A stretch of 36,074 nt of DNA. Source: Rhodobiaceae bacterium (GTDB lineage: Bacteria > Pseudomonadota > Alphaproteobacteria > Rhizobiales > JANQQB01). Location: NCBI GenBank assembly GCA_028285165.1, contig JANQQB010000021.1, positions 1 through 36,074 on the forward strand, given 5' to 3'. Shown in pieces: positions 19,801-25,687 of this stretch (position 1 is its first letter; each line of letters starts with the position of its first letter). The notes beneath the pieces were generated by a model, which searched no databases, had not been told where the DNA came from, and worked only from the letters and a program-made list of their open reading frames with translations. A program made the position numbers and the translations under genes.

Positions 19801-20228
19801 TAGCCTTTGCGCTCGACAAGGTTCAGATGTCGGTCGCCGACGCCAATTGGGGCCTTTGGGCGAACGCCTCATCCCGGACCGCGTCATCGCGCAAGTTCGA
19901 GACCTTCGAGGCAGAACCGATGGAAACCGAAAAAGCCGCGCAAGCCATGCTTGCAGGGCTGCCGGCTGCAGAACGGTTCGACTGTTTGCAAAGGCTTTTG
20001 ATAGAGGCGCTGTCGCACGTTCTTTCCCTGTCACCCGAAAAAATCTCGCCGCAAAGGCCAATGAACGAGTTTGGCCTCGATTCTCTCATGGTGACGGAAT
20101 TGCAGATTGAATTCAGCAAATTGGGTATTCAACTCTCGCTCATGGAGTTGATGCAGAGCGAGAACATGCGGCAGCTGACCCACACCGCACTCAATGTCAT
20201 GAAGTTCGACCACGCCAGCGCGGCGTAA
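13896..20228 (+). CDS. single-module type I polyketide synthase (KS-AT-DH-psiKR-ER*-KR-ACP)
   Basis: This 2110-residue protein is a likely iterative reducing PKS. KS (about 20-440): Cys194 in DTACSSSLVAF, His329 in EAHGTGTP, His369 in STGHLEAG. AT (about 560-860): Ser657 in GHSTGEIAAAYAAG, and the region AYHSPQM, suggesting malonyl-CoA. DH (about 930-1190): His954 in HVVDGEMVFPGAG, Asp1117 in LDSCFHAL. A structural pseudo-KR follows, then an ER-like region (about 1400-1700) whose usual GGVGxAA cofactor loop reads IAGLDADNDLAAVQ, so ER is probably inactive. KR: TGGLTGLG, Ser1892, Tyr1905. ACP: Ser2063 in FGLDSLM. There is no thioesterase or reductase, so chain release needs another protein. 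The ATG at 13896 has only a weak ribosome-binding site. It diverges from the peptide/GNAT/exporter operon. Confidence 0.93.
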   Translation: MNNEASRTGPHSLAPFPADAVAIVGMGCRLPGGVHGPTALWENLLHRFDGVSSVPADRWKHEMLYSKTKGKPGKYSVTRAAFLTDWDHKTFDREFFGINPREAEQMDPQQRLVLETAVEALNDAGIGVERAAAGSTGVFVGAFMMDQFVTANETLARSRITAQTTIAGNATMIAARISHALNLTGPSLAIDTACSSSLVAFHVAVQSIRTGESDLALTGGVNFMLRPETFITLSAGGFLAADGRSKCFDVGADGYGRGEGCGIVVLKRLEDALGDNDRIYAVVRGTGVNQDGHTSAIAVPSAAAQQALMERVLATSEIDPRWIDYVEAHGTGTPIGDPAECSSIATAYARFRPETAPCYVGSIKSSTGHLEAGAGIAGILKAALVARHRKVPPQGWIETLNPNIDFEKLNLRVPVETTEIGRPERGTFVAVNSFGYGGTNAHVILQSPPASPGASPGERRANAGRFRVAGKDFFALTLSAQSEAGLTAVARQWLEKVEHCDAGALGDLCWSTATRRSHWSRRAMVLGTSLEDIETALDDLAEAHPNDALVTAKSTNVSSRATTGPAFVFSGMGPQWWGMARQLLLADSRFRAVADACDAAFGDVAGWSILQEMLKDEADSQIADTRVAQPANAVVQIGLTELFKTWGIVPQAVIGHSTGEIAAAYAAGIYDIPQAMTVAFHRSQAQGRLSGKGAMLAAGLSENEAGTWVGPDAQNIAIAAINGPNSVTFSGRPATLRYIQTSLEAVGRFVRMLDVDIAYHSPQMAEIREELTANLSAVEPGIPSRPIYSTVTGKPVRDERFDAAYWYRNVRDPVRFRAAIEAMIEDGWTDFVEVGPHPVLSHSIQQIGIAGSTAITVANTLSRRRSDDDSIARALGQIYVNGGTLDWSLILGRGCRVDLPGYPWQRELLWYDRPETEAYLGLDDLPDLLGRRDEVRQAWYCELHLDRFPWLRDHVVDGEMVFPGAGYIEAAALIQTRIMGRDRFALYDIDFSRGLILQEETARELRLELGNNDRDLIVRSRAPGSASVTNHARIGLSSMSVTPPDPINPKEMAKAFGESLCLDEVYDGLHMRGLDYGDAFRTVLSEVKIEAGQVLALFDVPDDMRSSAHAIHPVILDSCFHALMADLRGRTDPHQLYVPRRIRALHFFRPLQSKLVLYCTGLVESADGFTVDFSVYDAAGDAVFLVLGLDIRPIPRSSGNEIDNNARYHFDLTWLSPANAVDSKSDASTVIALLDRNEKGRAVAEAASKGRHLTILRPDERDRLAGLVEAAPGAVVLDFCALDAAPEDGGCDALCLGLSTLQTLSASRFGRCILVTERAQPAAGAHSQLNPEQASLIGAIRVADNELNNHRFGAVDFGDLKSAQELAQTAQAIALSARDLEVTIRGDRLTTPRIVPVDPTASPKKTERRFGDAATRLALLSDGDALAWHWRDDEPQPPQPGEVALAIDALVLPPARSAQARQNKADAAGGQVVAGRIVATGTETDTSFNLGDRLVGIVPDGLASDLVLPATQIERSMVRLPAHVSTEYAVAAVLPFTAALYALETVARPEPDETVLIAGLDADNDLAAVQIARASGARVFALHASVDGRARLRLAGCDGVFDSATSDFRESLLAETDGRGVDIVLSNGKGELAELCAGLLAPLGRLVQFGGLAISVFGASPTREHAGSLSVTTFNPRTLWQERPTLFKRLLKDVLNRLEDAQIKPIKPITLQADTLETEQPDHDPERNRLVLTLDPDATIEAIAKPKSTTSDFGGDGACLITGGLTGLGLATARWLARNGVRSLVLVSRRGPDAPGTAEIKVELEQIGVQVHVFACDVGKRDQVEALFSRLDAQSISLSGVFHAAGVLEDAIIENQTPDMLRRVFGAKSIAAWNLHRATQDHPVKWFVLYSSISSFIGTPGQLGYVGANAVMDSLAHYRRNLGLPALSVNWGVIGDVGMAANTGDSLQWVEQAIFTPLSPDIALDSLHVAFALDKVQMSVADANWGLWANASSRTASSRKFETFEAEPMETEKAAQAMLAGLPAAERFDCLQRLLIEALSHVLSLSPEKISPQRPMNEFGLDSLMVTELQIEFSKLGIQLSLMELMQSENMRQLTHTALNVMKFDHASAA
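15243..15266 (+). repeat. 12-bp tandem duplication in the KS-AT linker of the PKS
   Basis: GCATCCCCTGGG occurs twice in direct tandem, encoding ASPGASPG in the linker after the KS domain. It keeps the frame and looks like a recent slippage event in a flexible region. It is unlikely to affect catalysis. Confidence 0.8.
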
Positions 20229-20273
20229 TCGCTCACGCCTGTCTTGGCATGTACCTGCAAACCACACAATGCT

Positions 20274-21134
20274 CTAGGGGTTGAGCGACGCCAGACGCCT
20301 GGCAGTCCGCCACAGCGTCCATTGCCGACGCCATTGCGGGATCTCGACCAGGTCCTTGCGCGGATCCTTGCGGCCGCATTCGAATACCTTGAGATAGGCC
20401 GGTGCTATACCGGTCTGGAGATAGGCGGCCGCCAGTCCCTGACACCCGGCGGCGACAAAGGCCTGTTCGAACCGGTCGAGGTGATGGCGCGCATGGGCGC
20501 ACATTTCCTGAACGACCGCGTGCAACCGGCTGCTGCAGATCGGCTCAAGCACTTCTTCCGATGACATGCCGTGCCGCCCCAGCACATCGGCGGGCAGGAA
20601 CACCTGCCGCTTCGCTGTATGCCAGGGGATCCGGCGCAGCATATCGACAATGCCGAGCGCCGCGCCGGCATGGCCCGACACATCCGCCGTGCCGGGATCG
20701 CGGCCTCCGGCCAGAATGATCGCCGCCAATTGCATGACCGCCGACACGGTCTCGCCGGCATAACCCTCAAGGTCGGTCAGCATCGGCATCGGATCGTTGT
20801 AGAGATCGAACGTGTGCGCTTCGATCAGATCGAGCAGCGGCGTTGTCGGCAGCCGGTAGGTCTCGATCACCTGCACCAGCGATGCCGCGACCGGGTTGGC
20901 TTCGACGGATCCGTGCGCGATGTTCTGCAGCGCGTCCGACCACCATTGCAGCCGGATCTCTCCCGGCATCGGATCGCTGACGATATCCGGGATGCGGTTG
21001 ATCTCCACATCGAAGGCATAGAGCGCCAGCAGGGCATCGCGGTGTTCCTCGGCGGCAAACAGGGCGCTCAGATAGCGGTCCCTGTCATGCTGTCGAACGA
21101 GGTTGCGGCAATGATCGGCGGCGGTACACTCCAT
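20274..21134 (-). CDS. squalene/phytoene synthase-fold protein, NDUFAF6-like
   Basis: A 286-residue all-helical trans-prenyltransferase-fold protein. It has regions equivalent to the aspartate motifs (ALYAFDVEINRIPD and ALGIVDMLRRIPWH), but the second lacks the DxxxD pattern of true squalene or phytoene synthases. The block IPWHTAKRQVFLPADVL resembles mitochondrial NDUFAF6, a complex I assembly factor of this fold. A role in respiratory complex assembly is therefore more likely than carotenoid or hopanoid synthesis. Its upstream neighbour resembles NDUFAF3, another complex I assembly factor, which supports this. It is convergent with the PKS, 45 bases apart, and marks the right edge of the accessory island. 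The ATG at 21134 is preferred. Confidence 0.82.
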   Translation of the reverse strand: MECTAADHCRNLVRQHDRDRYLSALFAAEEHRDALLALYAFDVEINRIPDIVSDPMPGEIRLQWWSDALQNIAHGSVEANPVAASLVQVIETYRLPTTPLLDLIEAHTFDLYNDPMPMLTDLEGYAGETVSAVMQLAAIILAGGRDPGTADVSGHAGAALGIVDMLRRIPWHTAKRQVFLPADVLGRHGMSSEEVLEPICSSRLHAVVQEMCAHARHHLDRFEQAFVAAGCQGLAAAYLQTGIAPAYLKVFECGRKDPRKDLVEIPQWRRQWTLWRTARRLASLNP

Positions 21135-21203
21135 CCAGCGGGAAATAGGCCACCCGGCCGGTTTTTCGATAGGCAGATGTCACAGGGTGAACGCGCCAAC
21201 CGC

Positions 21204-21599
21204 TTATTCCACAGGCAGGAATGCCGCTCCGACGGCTCGGCCTTCCGCCAACAGGACGTTGTAAGTCCGGACCGCCGCCCCGGTTCCCATCGGATCGGCC
21301 ATGATTGCATGTGCACGAAACCGCGCGCGCAAGGTGTCGCCGATCGGCACCAGATCCCGACCGGTTCCGAACAGGAAAATTTCGATGGACCCCGCTTCGT
21401 CGAACACCGGCTGGAACGCCGCGTCGTCGCAATCCTCCAGCGTGCCCGCTGTCCAGCCATGAATGCCCGACGGCAGGCACAGGAGGCCGCCGCGATGCGC
21501 CATGTTCGCGAACTTGAAACCGCCATTACCATAGGCATCGATCGGCGCCCGGTCCGGGAAATGCGCCGGTCGAACGTTCGTTCCCCGTGGTTCTGTCAT
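21204..21599 (-). CDS. Mth938/NDUFAF3-family protein
   Basis: A 131-residue single-domain protein of the Mth938-like (DUF498/DUF598) family, whose mitochondrial member NDUFAF3 takes part in complex I assembly. Visible family features are the YGNGGFKFANMAHRGGLL strand pair, the FLFGTGRDLVPIG core and the C-terminal TYNVLLAEGRAVGAAFLP. The length is typical. It begins 16 bases after secF and is followed 69 bases later by the NDUFAF6-like gene, so the three are probably transcribed together. The molecular activity of the family is not settled; the link to respiratory complex assembly is inferred from mitochondrial homologues. Confidence 0.85.
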   Translation of the reverse strand: MTEPRGTNVRPAHFPDRAPIDAYGNGGFKFANMAHRGGLLCLPSGIHGWTAGTLEDCDDAAFQPVFDEAGSIEIFLFGTGRDLVPIGDTLRARFRAHAIMADPMGTGAAVRTYNVLLAEGRAVGAAFLPVE

Positions 21600-21615
21600 G
21601 ACAACGGACTGCGTG

Positions 21616-22569
21616 TCAGGAGACCTTCTGGCCCGATTCTTCCTTCGTCTCGTCGGCCGTCTGATCGACGAGACGACCGCCGGGTTTCAGACCGAGCACG
21701 ATCAGAACCGGCGCGGCGATGAAGATCGACGAATAGGTCCCGATGATCACGCCCCAGATCATGGCAAATGTGAACGACTGGATCACGGCGCCGCCGAAGA
21801 TGTAGAGCGCAATCAGCGCAAGCAGCGTCGTGATCGAGGTGAGCGCTGTGCGTGACAGGGTCTGGTTGATGGACAGGTCCAGCACCTCAGGCAGCGGTTT
21901 TTTCTTGTAGCGTCTAAGGTTTTCGCGGATCCGGTCATAGACGACCACGGTATCGTTCAGCGAATAGCCGACGATGGTCAGGATCGCGGCGATACTCGCC
22001 AGATTGAATTCCAGTTGCACGATGGCGAACATGCCCATGGTGAGCACGATGTCGTGTACCAGCGCGATGACGGCCCCGACGGCGAAGTGCCACTCGAACC
22101 GGAACCAGATATAGGCGAGCACGGCGATCAGGGCCGCTATGACGGCGATGGTGCCGGCCTGCGTGAGTTCGCCCGACACCCGGGGTCCGACCACTTCGAC
22201 ACGTCGATAGGTAACAGACTCGCCGAATTCTCCGCGCACGGCCGTCACGACGCCTTGCTGCGCTTCTTCGCCGCCGTCCTGGCGCTCGATCCGGATAAGC
22301 ACGTCGTTCGGCGCTCCGAATTCCTGAACCTGAACGTCACCCAAGCCCAGACCGCTCAGGCGCGAGCGAATATCGCCGATATCCGCCGGCCCTTCGGTTT
22401 CGATTTCGATCAGCGTGCCGCCGCGAAAGTCGATCCCGAGATTGAGCCCGTAGACGAAAAACATGAAGATCGACGCGACGATCAGCACGGCGGAGGCCGG
22501 GAAGCTGTACTTCCTGTCCTCCATGAACTTGATGGAGGTATCGTCCGGGACGAAGCGAAAGAGACGCAT
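21616..22569 (-). CDS. secF: protein translocase subunit SecF
   Basis: SecF, with SecD and YajC, uses the proton gradient to aid late steps of Sec-dependent export. The 317-residue protein has an N-terminal membrane span (about 20-42, VLIVASIFMFFVYGLNLG) followed by the conserved GIDFRGGTLIEI. It then has a periplasmic domain and five further spans, including GYSLNDTVVVYDRIREN. The start ATG at 22569 lies 12 bases after the secD stop. The C-terminus ends in a charged tail. Length and order are standard. Confidence 0.96.
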   Translation of the reverse strand: MRLFRFVPDDTSIKFMEDRKYSFPASAVLIVASIFMFFVYGLNLGIDFRGGTLIEIETEGPADIGDIRSRLSGLGLGDVQVQEFGAPNDVLIRIERQDGGEEAQQGVVTAVRGEFGESVTYRRVEVVGPRVSGELTQAGTIAVIAALIAVLAYIWFRFEWHFAVGAVIALVHDIVLTMGMFAIVQLEFNLASIAAILTIVGYSLNDTVVVYDRIRENLRRYKKKPLPEVLDLSINQTLSRTALTSITTLLALIALYIFGGAVIQSFTFAMIWGVIIGTYSSIFIAAPVLIVLGLKPGGRLVDQTADETKEESGQKVS

Positions 22570-22581
22570 GAAGGTCAGGTC

Positions 22582-24201
22582 CTAAATCGGCAGCGCTTTG
22601 GGTCGCCGCATATGCACCCATTGGGCAATCAGGAAGCGGCTGAACACAAAGGACGTGAACACGGTAGTCAAAATGCCGACCGCGAGCGTGACGGCAAAGC
22701 CGCGGATCGGTCCCGATCCCATCGAAAACAGGATGACCGCGGCAATCAAGGTCGTGATGTTGGCGTCAAGAATGGTCGACAGCGCCCGGCGATAACCGGC
22801 ATCGATAGCGTTGATCGTCGATCGTCCCTGTCGGGCTTCCTCTCGAATGCGTTCGTAGATCAGCACGTTGGCGTCGACGGCCATGCCGACGGTCAGCACG
22901 ATACCGGCAATGCCCGGCAACGTCAGCGTTGCCCCGATTGTCGACAGGATCCCCATAATGAGGAACAGGTTGGCCATAAGGGCAACGTTGGAAAACACGC
23001 CGAACATGCCGTACGTCGCCAGCATGAAGGCGATAACCGCCACACCGGCGATGATTGTCGCCGCCTGGCCGGCATCAAGCGAATCCTGCCCAAGGCTTGG
23101 CCCGACCGTGCGTTCTTCGTTAATAATCAGCTTGGCCGGCAAAGCGCCAGCGCGCAACAGGATCGCAAGATTGTTTGCCGATTCGACCGTGAAAGATCCG
23201 GAAATGATGCCGGCACCGCCTCGGATCGGCTCCCGGATCACCGGCGCCGAGATCACTTCGCCATCGAGGACGATGGCAAACGGCCGTCCGACATTCTGTT
23301 CGGTTATGTTGGCAAACTTGATCCCGCCGGACGTGTTGAAGCGGAAGGACACGACGGGTTCATTGGTCTGGTGTTCAAACGTCGTCTGCGCGTCAACAAG
23401 GTCCTCACCCGTTAGCATCGGAGTGTCTTCGACAAGGTAGCTCGGCGGCCCCGCCGTATCGATCGACGGCAGCACGACACTGCCGGACGGTGGTCGCGTC
23501 TGCTCCGCTTGTTCAGCCGACACAGACGTATCGACCATATGAAAAGTCATTTCGGCGGTTGTACCGATCAGGTCTTTGAGAAGCTGTGGATCGTCAAGAC
23601 CGGGTGCTTCGACCAGGATCCGGTCCGTTCCCTCCCGTTGAATGCTGGGTTCCGTCGTCCCGAGTTCGTCGATTCTTCGGCGGATCACTTCGATCGATTG
23701 CGAGACGATGCCGCGAATGCGTTCGTCGAAACCTTCTTCGGTGAACTGGAACTGGAACGTGCTGCCGCCGCTTTGCGAAAGCTCGAATTCGTTGACAGCA
23801 CTGCCGCCGGTAACGCTGAGCAGGCTGGAAACCAACGGATTGACCAGCGGCTCCAGCCGCTCTCGTGCCTCTTCGATGCGGGCGTTGTCGCGAATGGTTA
23901 ACTGAACTCTGTCTCCTCGAACACCGAGCCCCGTGTAACCGATCCGATCGCCTCCGCGTAGTAAGGCCTCACGAACTTCCGCGGTCAATTCCTTTAAGCG
24001 TCTCGAACGATATTCGTCCTGATCCACCTGATAGAGCAGATACACGCCGCCCTGCAGATCGAGACCAAGCACCAGACGCGGGATCCAATCGCCCCAGCTG
24101 TCGGTCTGTTCCTTGGAAAAGAAGTTCGGAATCGTCGCCAGCAATCCGAACAGGACCACAAAGACCACGACTATCGACTTCACGGGCGAGAAATAAAGCA
24201 T
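22582..24201 (-). CDS. secD: protein translocase subunit SecD
   Basis: A 539-residue membrane protein acting with SecF and YajC. The first span is near residues 5-27, followed by LVLGLDLQGGVYLLYQVD, the family-defining first periplasmic motif. The large periplasmic P1 domain includes EAPGLDDPQLLKDLIGTTAEM. The C-terminal spans contain GMAVDANVLIYERIREE, with the conserved Asp implicated in proton coupling. The ATG at 24201 opens directly on the first membrane segment. It lies 55 bases after yajC. Confidence 0.96.
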   Translation of the reverse strand: MLYFSPVKSIVVVFVVLFGLLATIPNFFSKEQTDSWGDWIPRLVLGLDLQGGVYLLYQVDQDEYRSRRLKELTAEVREALLRGGDRIGYTGLGVRGDRVQLTIRDNARIEEARERLEPLVNPLVSSLLSVTGGSAVNEFELSQSGGSTFQFQFTEEGFDERIRGIVSQSIEVIRRRIDELGTTEPSIQREGTDRILVEAPGLDDPQLLKDLIGTTAEMTFHMVDTSVSAEQAEQTRPPSGSVVLPSIDTAGPPSYLVEDTPMLTGEDLVDAQTTFEHQTNEPVVSFRFNTSGGIKFANITEQNVGRPFAIVLDGEVISAPVIREPIRGGAGIISGSFTVESANNLAILLRAGALPAKLIINEERTVGPSLGQDSLDAGQAATIIAGVAVIAFMLATYGMFGVFSNVALMANLFLIMGILSTIGATLTLPGIAGIVLTVGMAVDANVLIYERIREEARQGRSTINAIDAGYRRALSTILDANITTLIAAVILFSMGSGPIRGFAVTLAVGILTTVFTSFVFSRFLIAQWVHMRRPKALPI

Positions 24202-24256
24202 GGGCGCTCAATCTACCTTGTGTATCCAGCCGATGTAGGCGGCCGGGACCATTCGA

Positions 24257-24592
24257 TCAACTCTTGTCCTTGGCCGGCTCGCCCTTGGCCCGGACTTCCT
24301 GGACGAAGGCGCGCATGATGCGCACACGCACGTCCTTGGCGATCTCGACCTCGATCTCGGCTTCGTCGATCACTTTAGATATCTTGCCGACGAGCCCCCC
24401 GCCGGTCACGATGTTGTCACCGCGGCGCAGCGCGCCGAGCATCTCGCGATGTTCCTTCTGGCGCTTTTGTTGCGGCCGGATCAACAGGAAATAGAATATC
24501 ACGAAGATCAGGATGAACGGTATAAACGTGATCAGGAGATCGCCGCCGCCACCGCCTCCGGCACCTTGCGCAAACGCCGGGGATATGAACAT
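24257..24592 (-). CDS. yajC: preprotein translocase subunit YajC
   Basis: A 111-residue single-span accessory protein of the SecDF complex. It opens MFISPAFAQG, followed by a Gly-rich linker and the membrane span ITFIPFILIFVIFYFLLIRP, then the family signature RPQQKRQKEHREML and the domain GDNIVTGGGLVGKI. The track start at 24604 is a GTG; the ATG at 24592 fits family N-termini better and has GAGG-like sequence upstream. It is first in the yajC-secD-secF operon and divergent from the DUF815 ATPase gene. Confidence 0.95.
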   Translation of the reverse strand: MFISPAFAQGAGGGGGGDLLITFIPFILIFVIFYFLLIRPQQKRQKEHREMLGALRRGDNIVTGGGLVGKISKVIDEAEIEVEIAKDVRVRIMRAFVQEVRAKGEPAKDKS

Positions 24593-24804
24593 GCCTCGCA
24601 CCACCTCTTTCTGGTTCTTGAACAGCCCGCGCGCGTTTCCTGTGGCACCATGCGCGAAAGTGCGCGGACTATAGCCGGGAAACGCCCGGATTCAAGTCCG
24701 ACGCGCCGGTCGCTTGCGTTTCGACCGATGCGTGTTAAACGACCCGCTGTCGCACGCACCCGGTGCGCGCAAAATCCCGTCTTGACCTCCGGAATCGGTT
24801 CAAA

Positions 24805-25674
24805 ATGTCACAGGATGCCATCATCGACCGGCTCGACCGGTTGATCGCGCTCATTGAACGCGCCGTTCCGGCGCCACCGGCCAATCCCGACCTGGAAGCC
24901 GCCGATGCCTTTATCTGGCATCCTGCGCCGGCCGGATTGCAGGCCGTACCCCATGTCAACCGCGTGGCACTGTCGCTCCTCAAGGGAATCGACCGCAACC
25001 GCGACATGATTTTCGAAAACACCGAACGATTCGCAAACGGACTGCCGGCCAACAATGCCCTCCTCTGGGGGGCCCGGGGCATGGGCAAGTCTTCGCTGAT
25101 CAAGGCCGTTCATGCCGAGATCAACCGCGCGGCTGAAGGCAAGCCGGCATTGAAACTCATCGAGATCCACCGCGAAGACATCGAATCGCTACCGGCCCTC
25201 ATGAGCCTGGTGCGGCCATCGCCTTTCCGCTTCATCGTGTTTTGCGACGACCTGTCGTTTGATGGCGGGGACACGTCCTACAAATCGCTCAAGGCGGTTC
25301 TGGAAGGCGGCATTGAGGGCCGGCCCGCAAACGTCCTGTTTTACGCCACGTCGAACCGGCGGCATCTCCTGCCCCGCGATATGATGGAAAACGAACGCTC
25401 GACCGCCATCAATCCCAGTGAAGCGGTGGAAGAAAAGGTATCTCTGTCGGACCGGTTCGGTCTCTGGATCGGTTTTCACAATTGCCGCCAGGACGCCTAT
25501 CTGGACATGGTCAACGCCTATGTCGCGCATTACCGGCTTGACGTTGATGCCGAATATCTGCGCGCCGACGCCCTGGAATGGGCGACGACCCGCGGCGCCC
25601 GGTCAGGCCGGGTCGCCTGGCAATTCGTTCAGGATCTGGCCGGACGGCTGGGCGTCCGTCTGGAAGAGGTCTGA
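24805..25674 (+). CDS. DUF815-family AAA ATPase
   Basis: A 289-residue P-loop ATPase of the DUF815 family, widespread in alphaproteobacteria but without a settled role. Walker A is LLWGARGMGKSSLIKAV, Walker B is FRFIVFCDDLSFD, and an arginine-containing segment YATSNRRHLLPRDM follows, as in AAA proteins. The track start at 24763 is a GTG; the ATG at 24805 (MSQDAIIDRLDRLIALIERA) is preferred because it opens a typical N-terminal helix. It is divergent from yajC and ends 13 bases from the convergent LysM/M23 gene. Function beyond ATP binding is unknown. Confidence 0.88.
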   Translation: MSQDAIIDRLDRLIALIERAVPAPPANPDLEAADAFIWHPAPAGLQAVPHVNRVALSLLKGIDRNRDMIFENTERFANGLPANNALLWGARGMGKSSLIKAVHAEINRAAEGKPALKLIEIHREDIESLPALMSLVRPSPFRFIVFCDDLSFDGGDTSYKSLKAVLEGGIEGRPANVLFYATSNRRHLLPRDMMENERSTAINPSEAVEEKVSLSDRFGLWIGFHNCRQDAYLDMVNAYVAHYRLDVDAEYLRADALEWATTRGARSGRVAWQFVQDLAGRLGVRLEEV

Positions 25675-25687
25675 TCGCCCGCCACGC

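Noticed and set aside
20274-21134. Reading the phytoene/squalene synthase-fold gene as part of the PKS cluster (terpenoid tailoring)
   Set aside because: Its motifs fit NDUFAF6, it lies on the opposite strand convergent to the PKS, and it belongs with the secDF/NDUFAF3-like genes.
22015-23415. 466-residue plus-strand ORF over secDF
   Set aside because: Antisense shadow of secF and secD; composition rich in Asp, His and Arg with no domain.
24620-24725. Possible tRNA-like T-loop (GGATTCAAGTCC) between yajC and the DUF815 gene
   Set aside because: The flanking sequence does not form a cloverleaf or acceptor stem, and the T-loop spacing is wrong.
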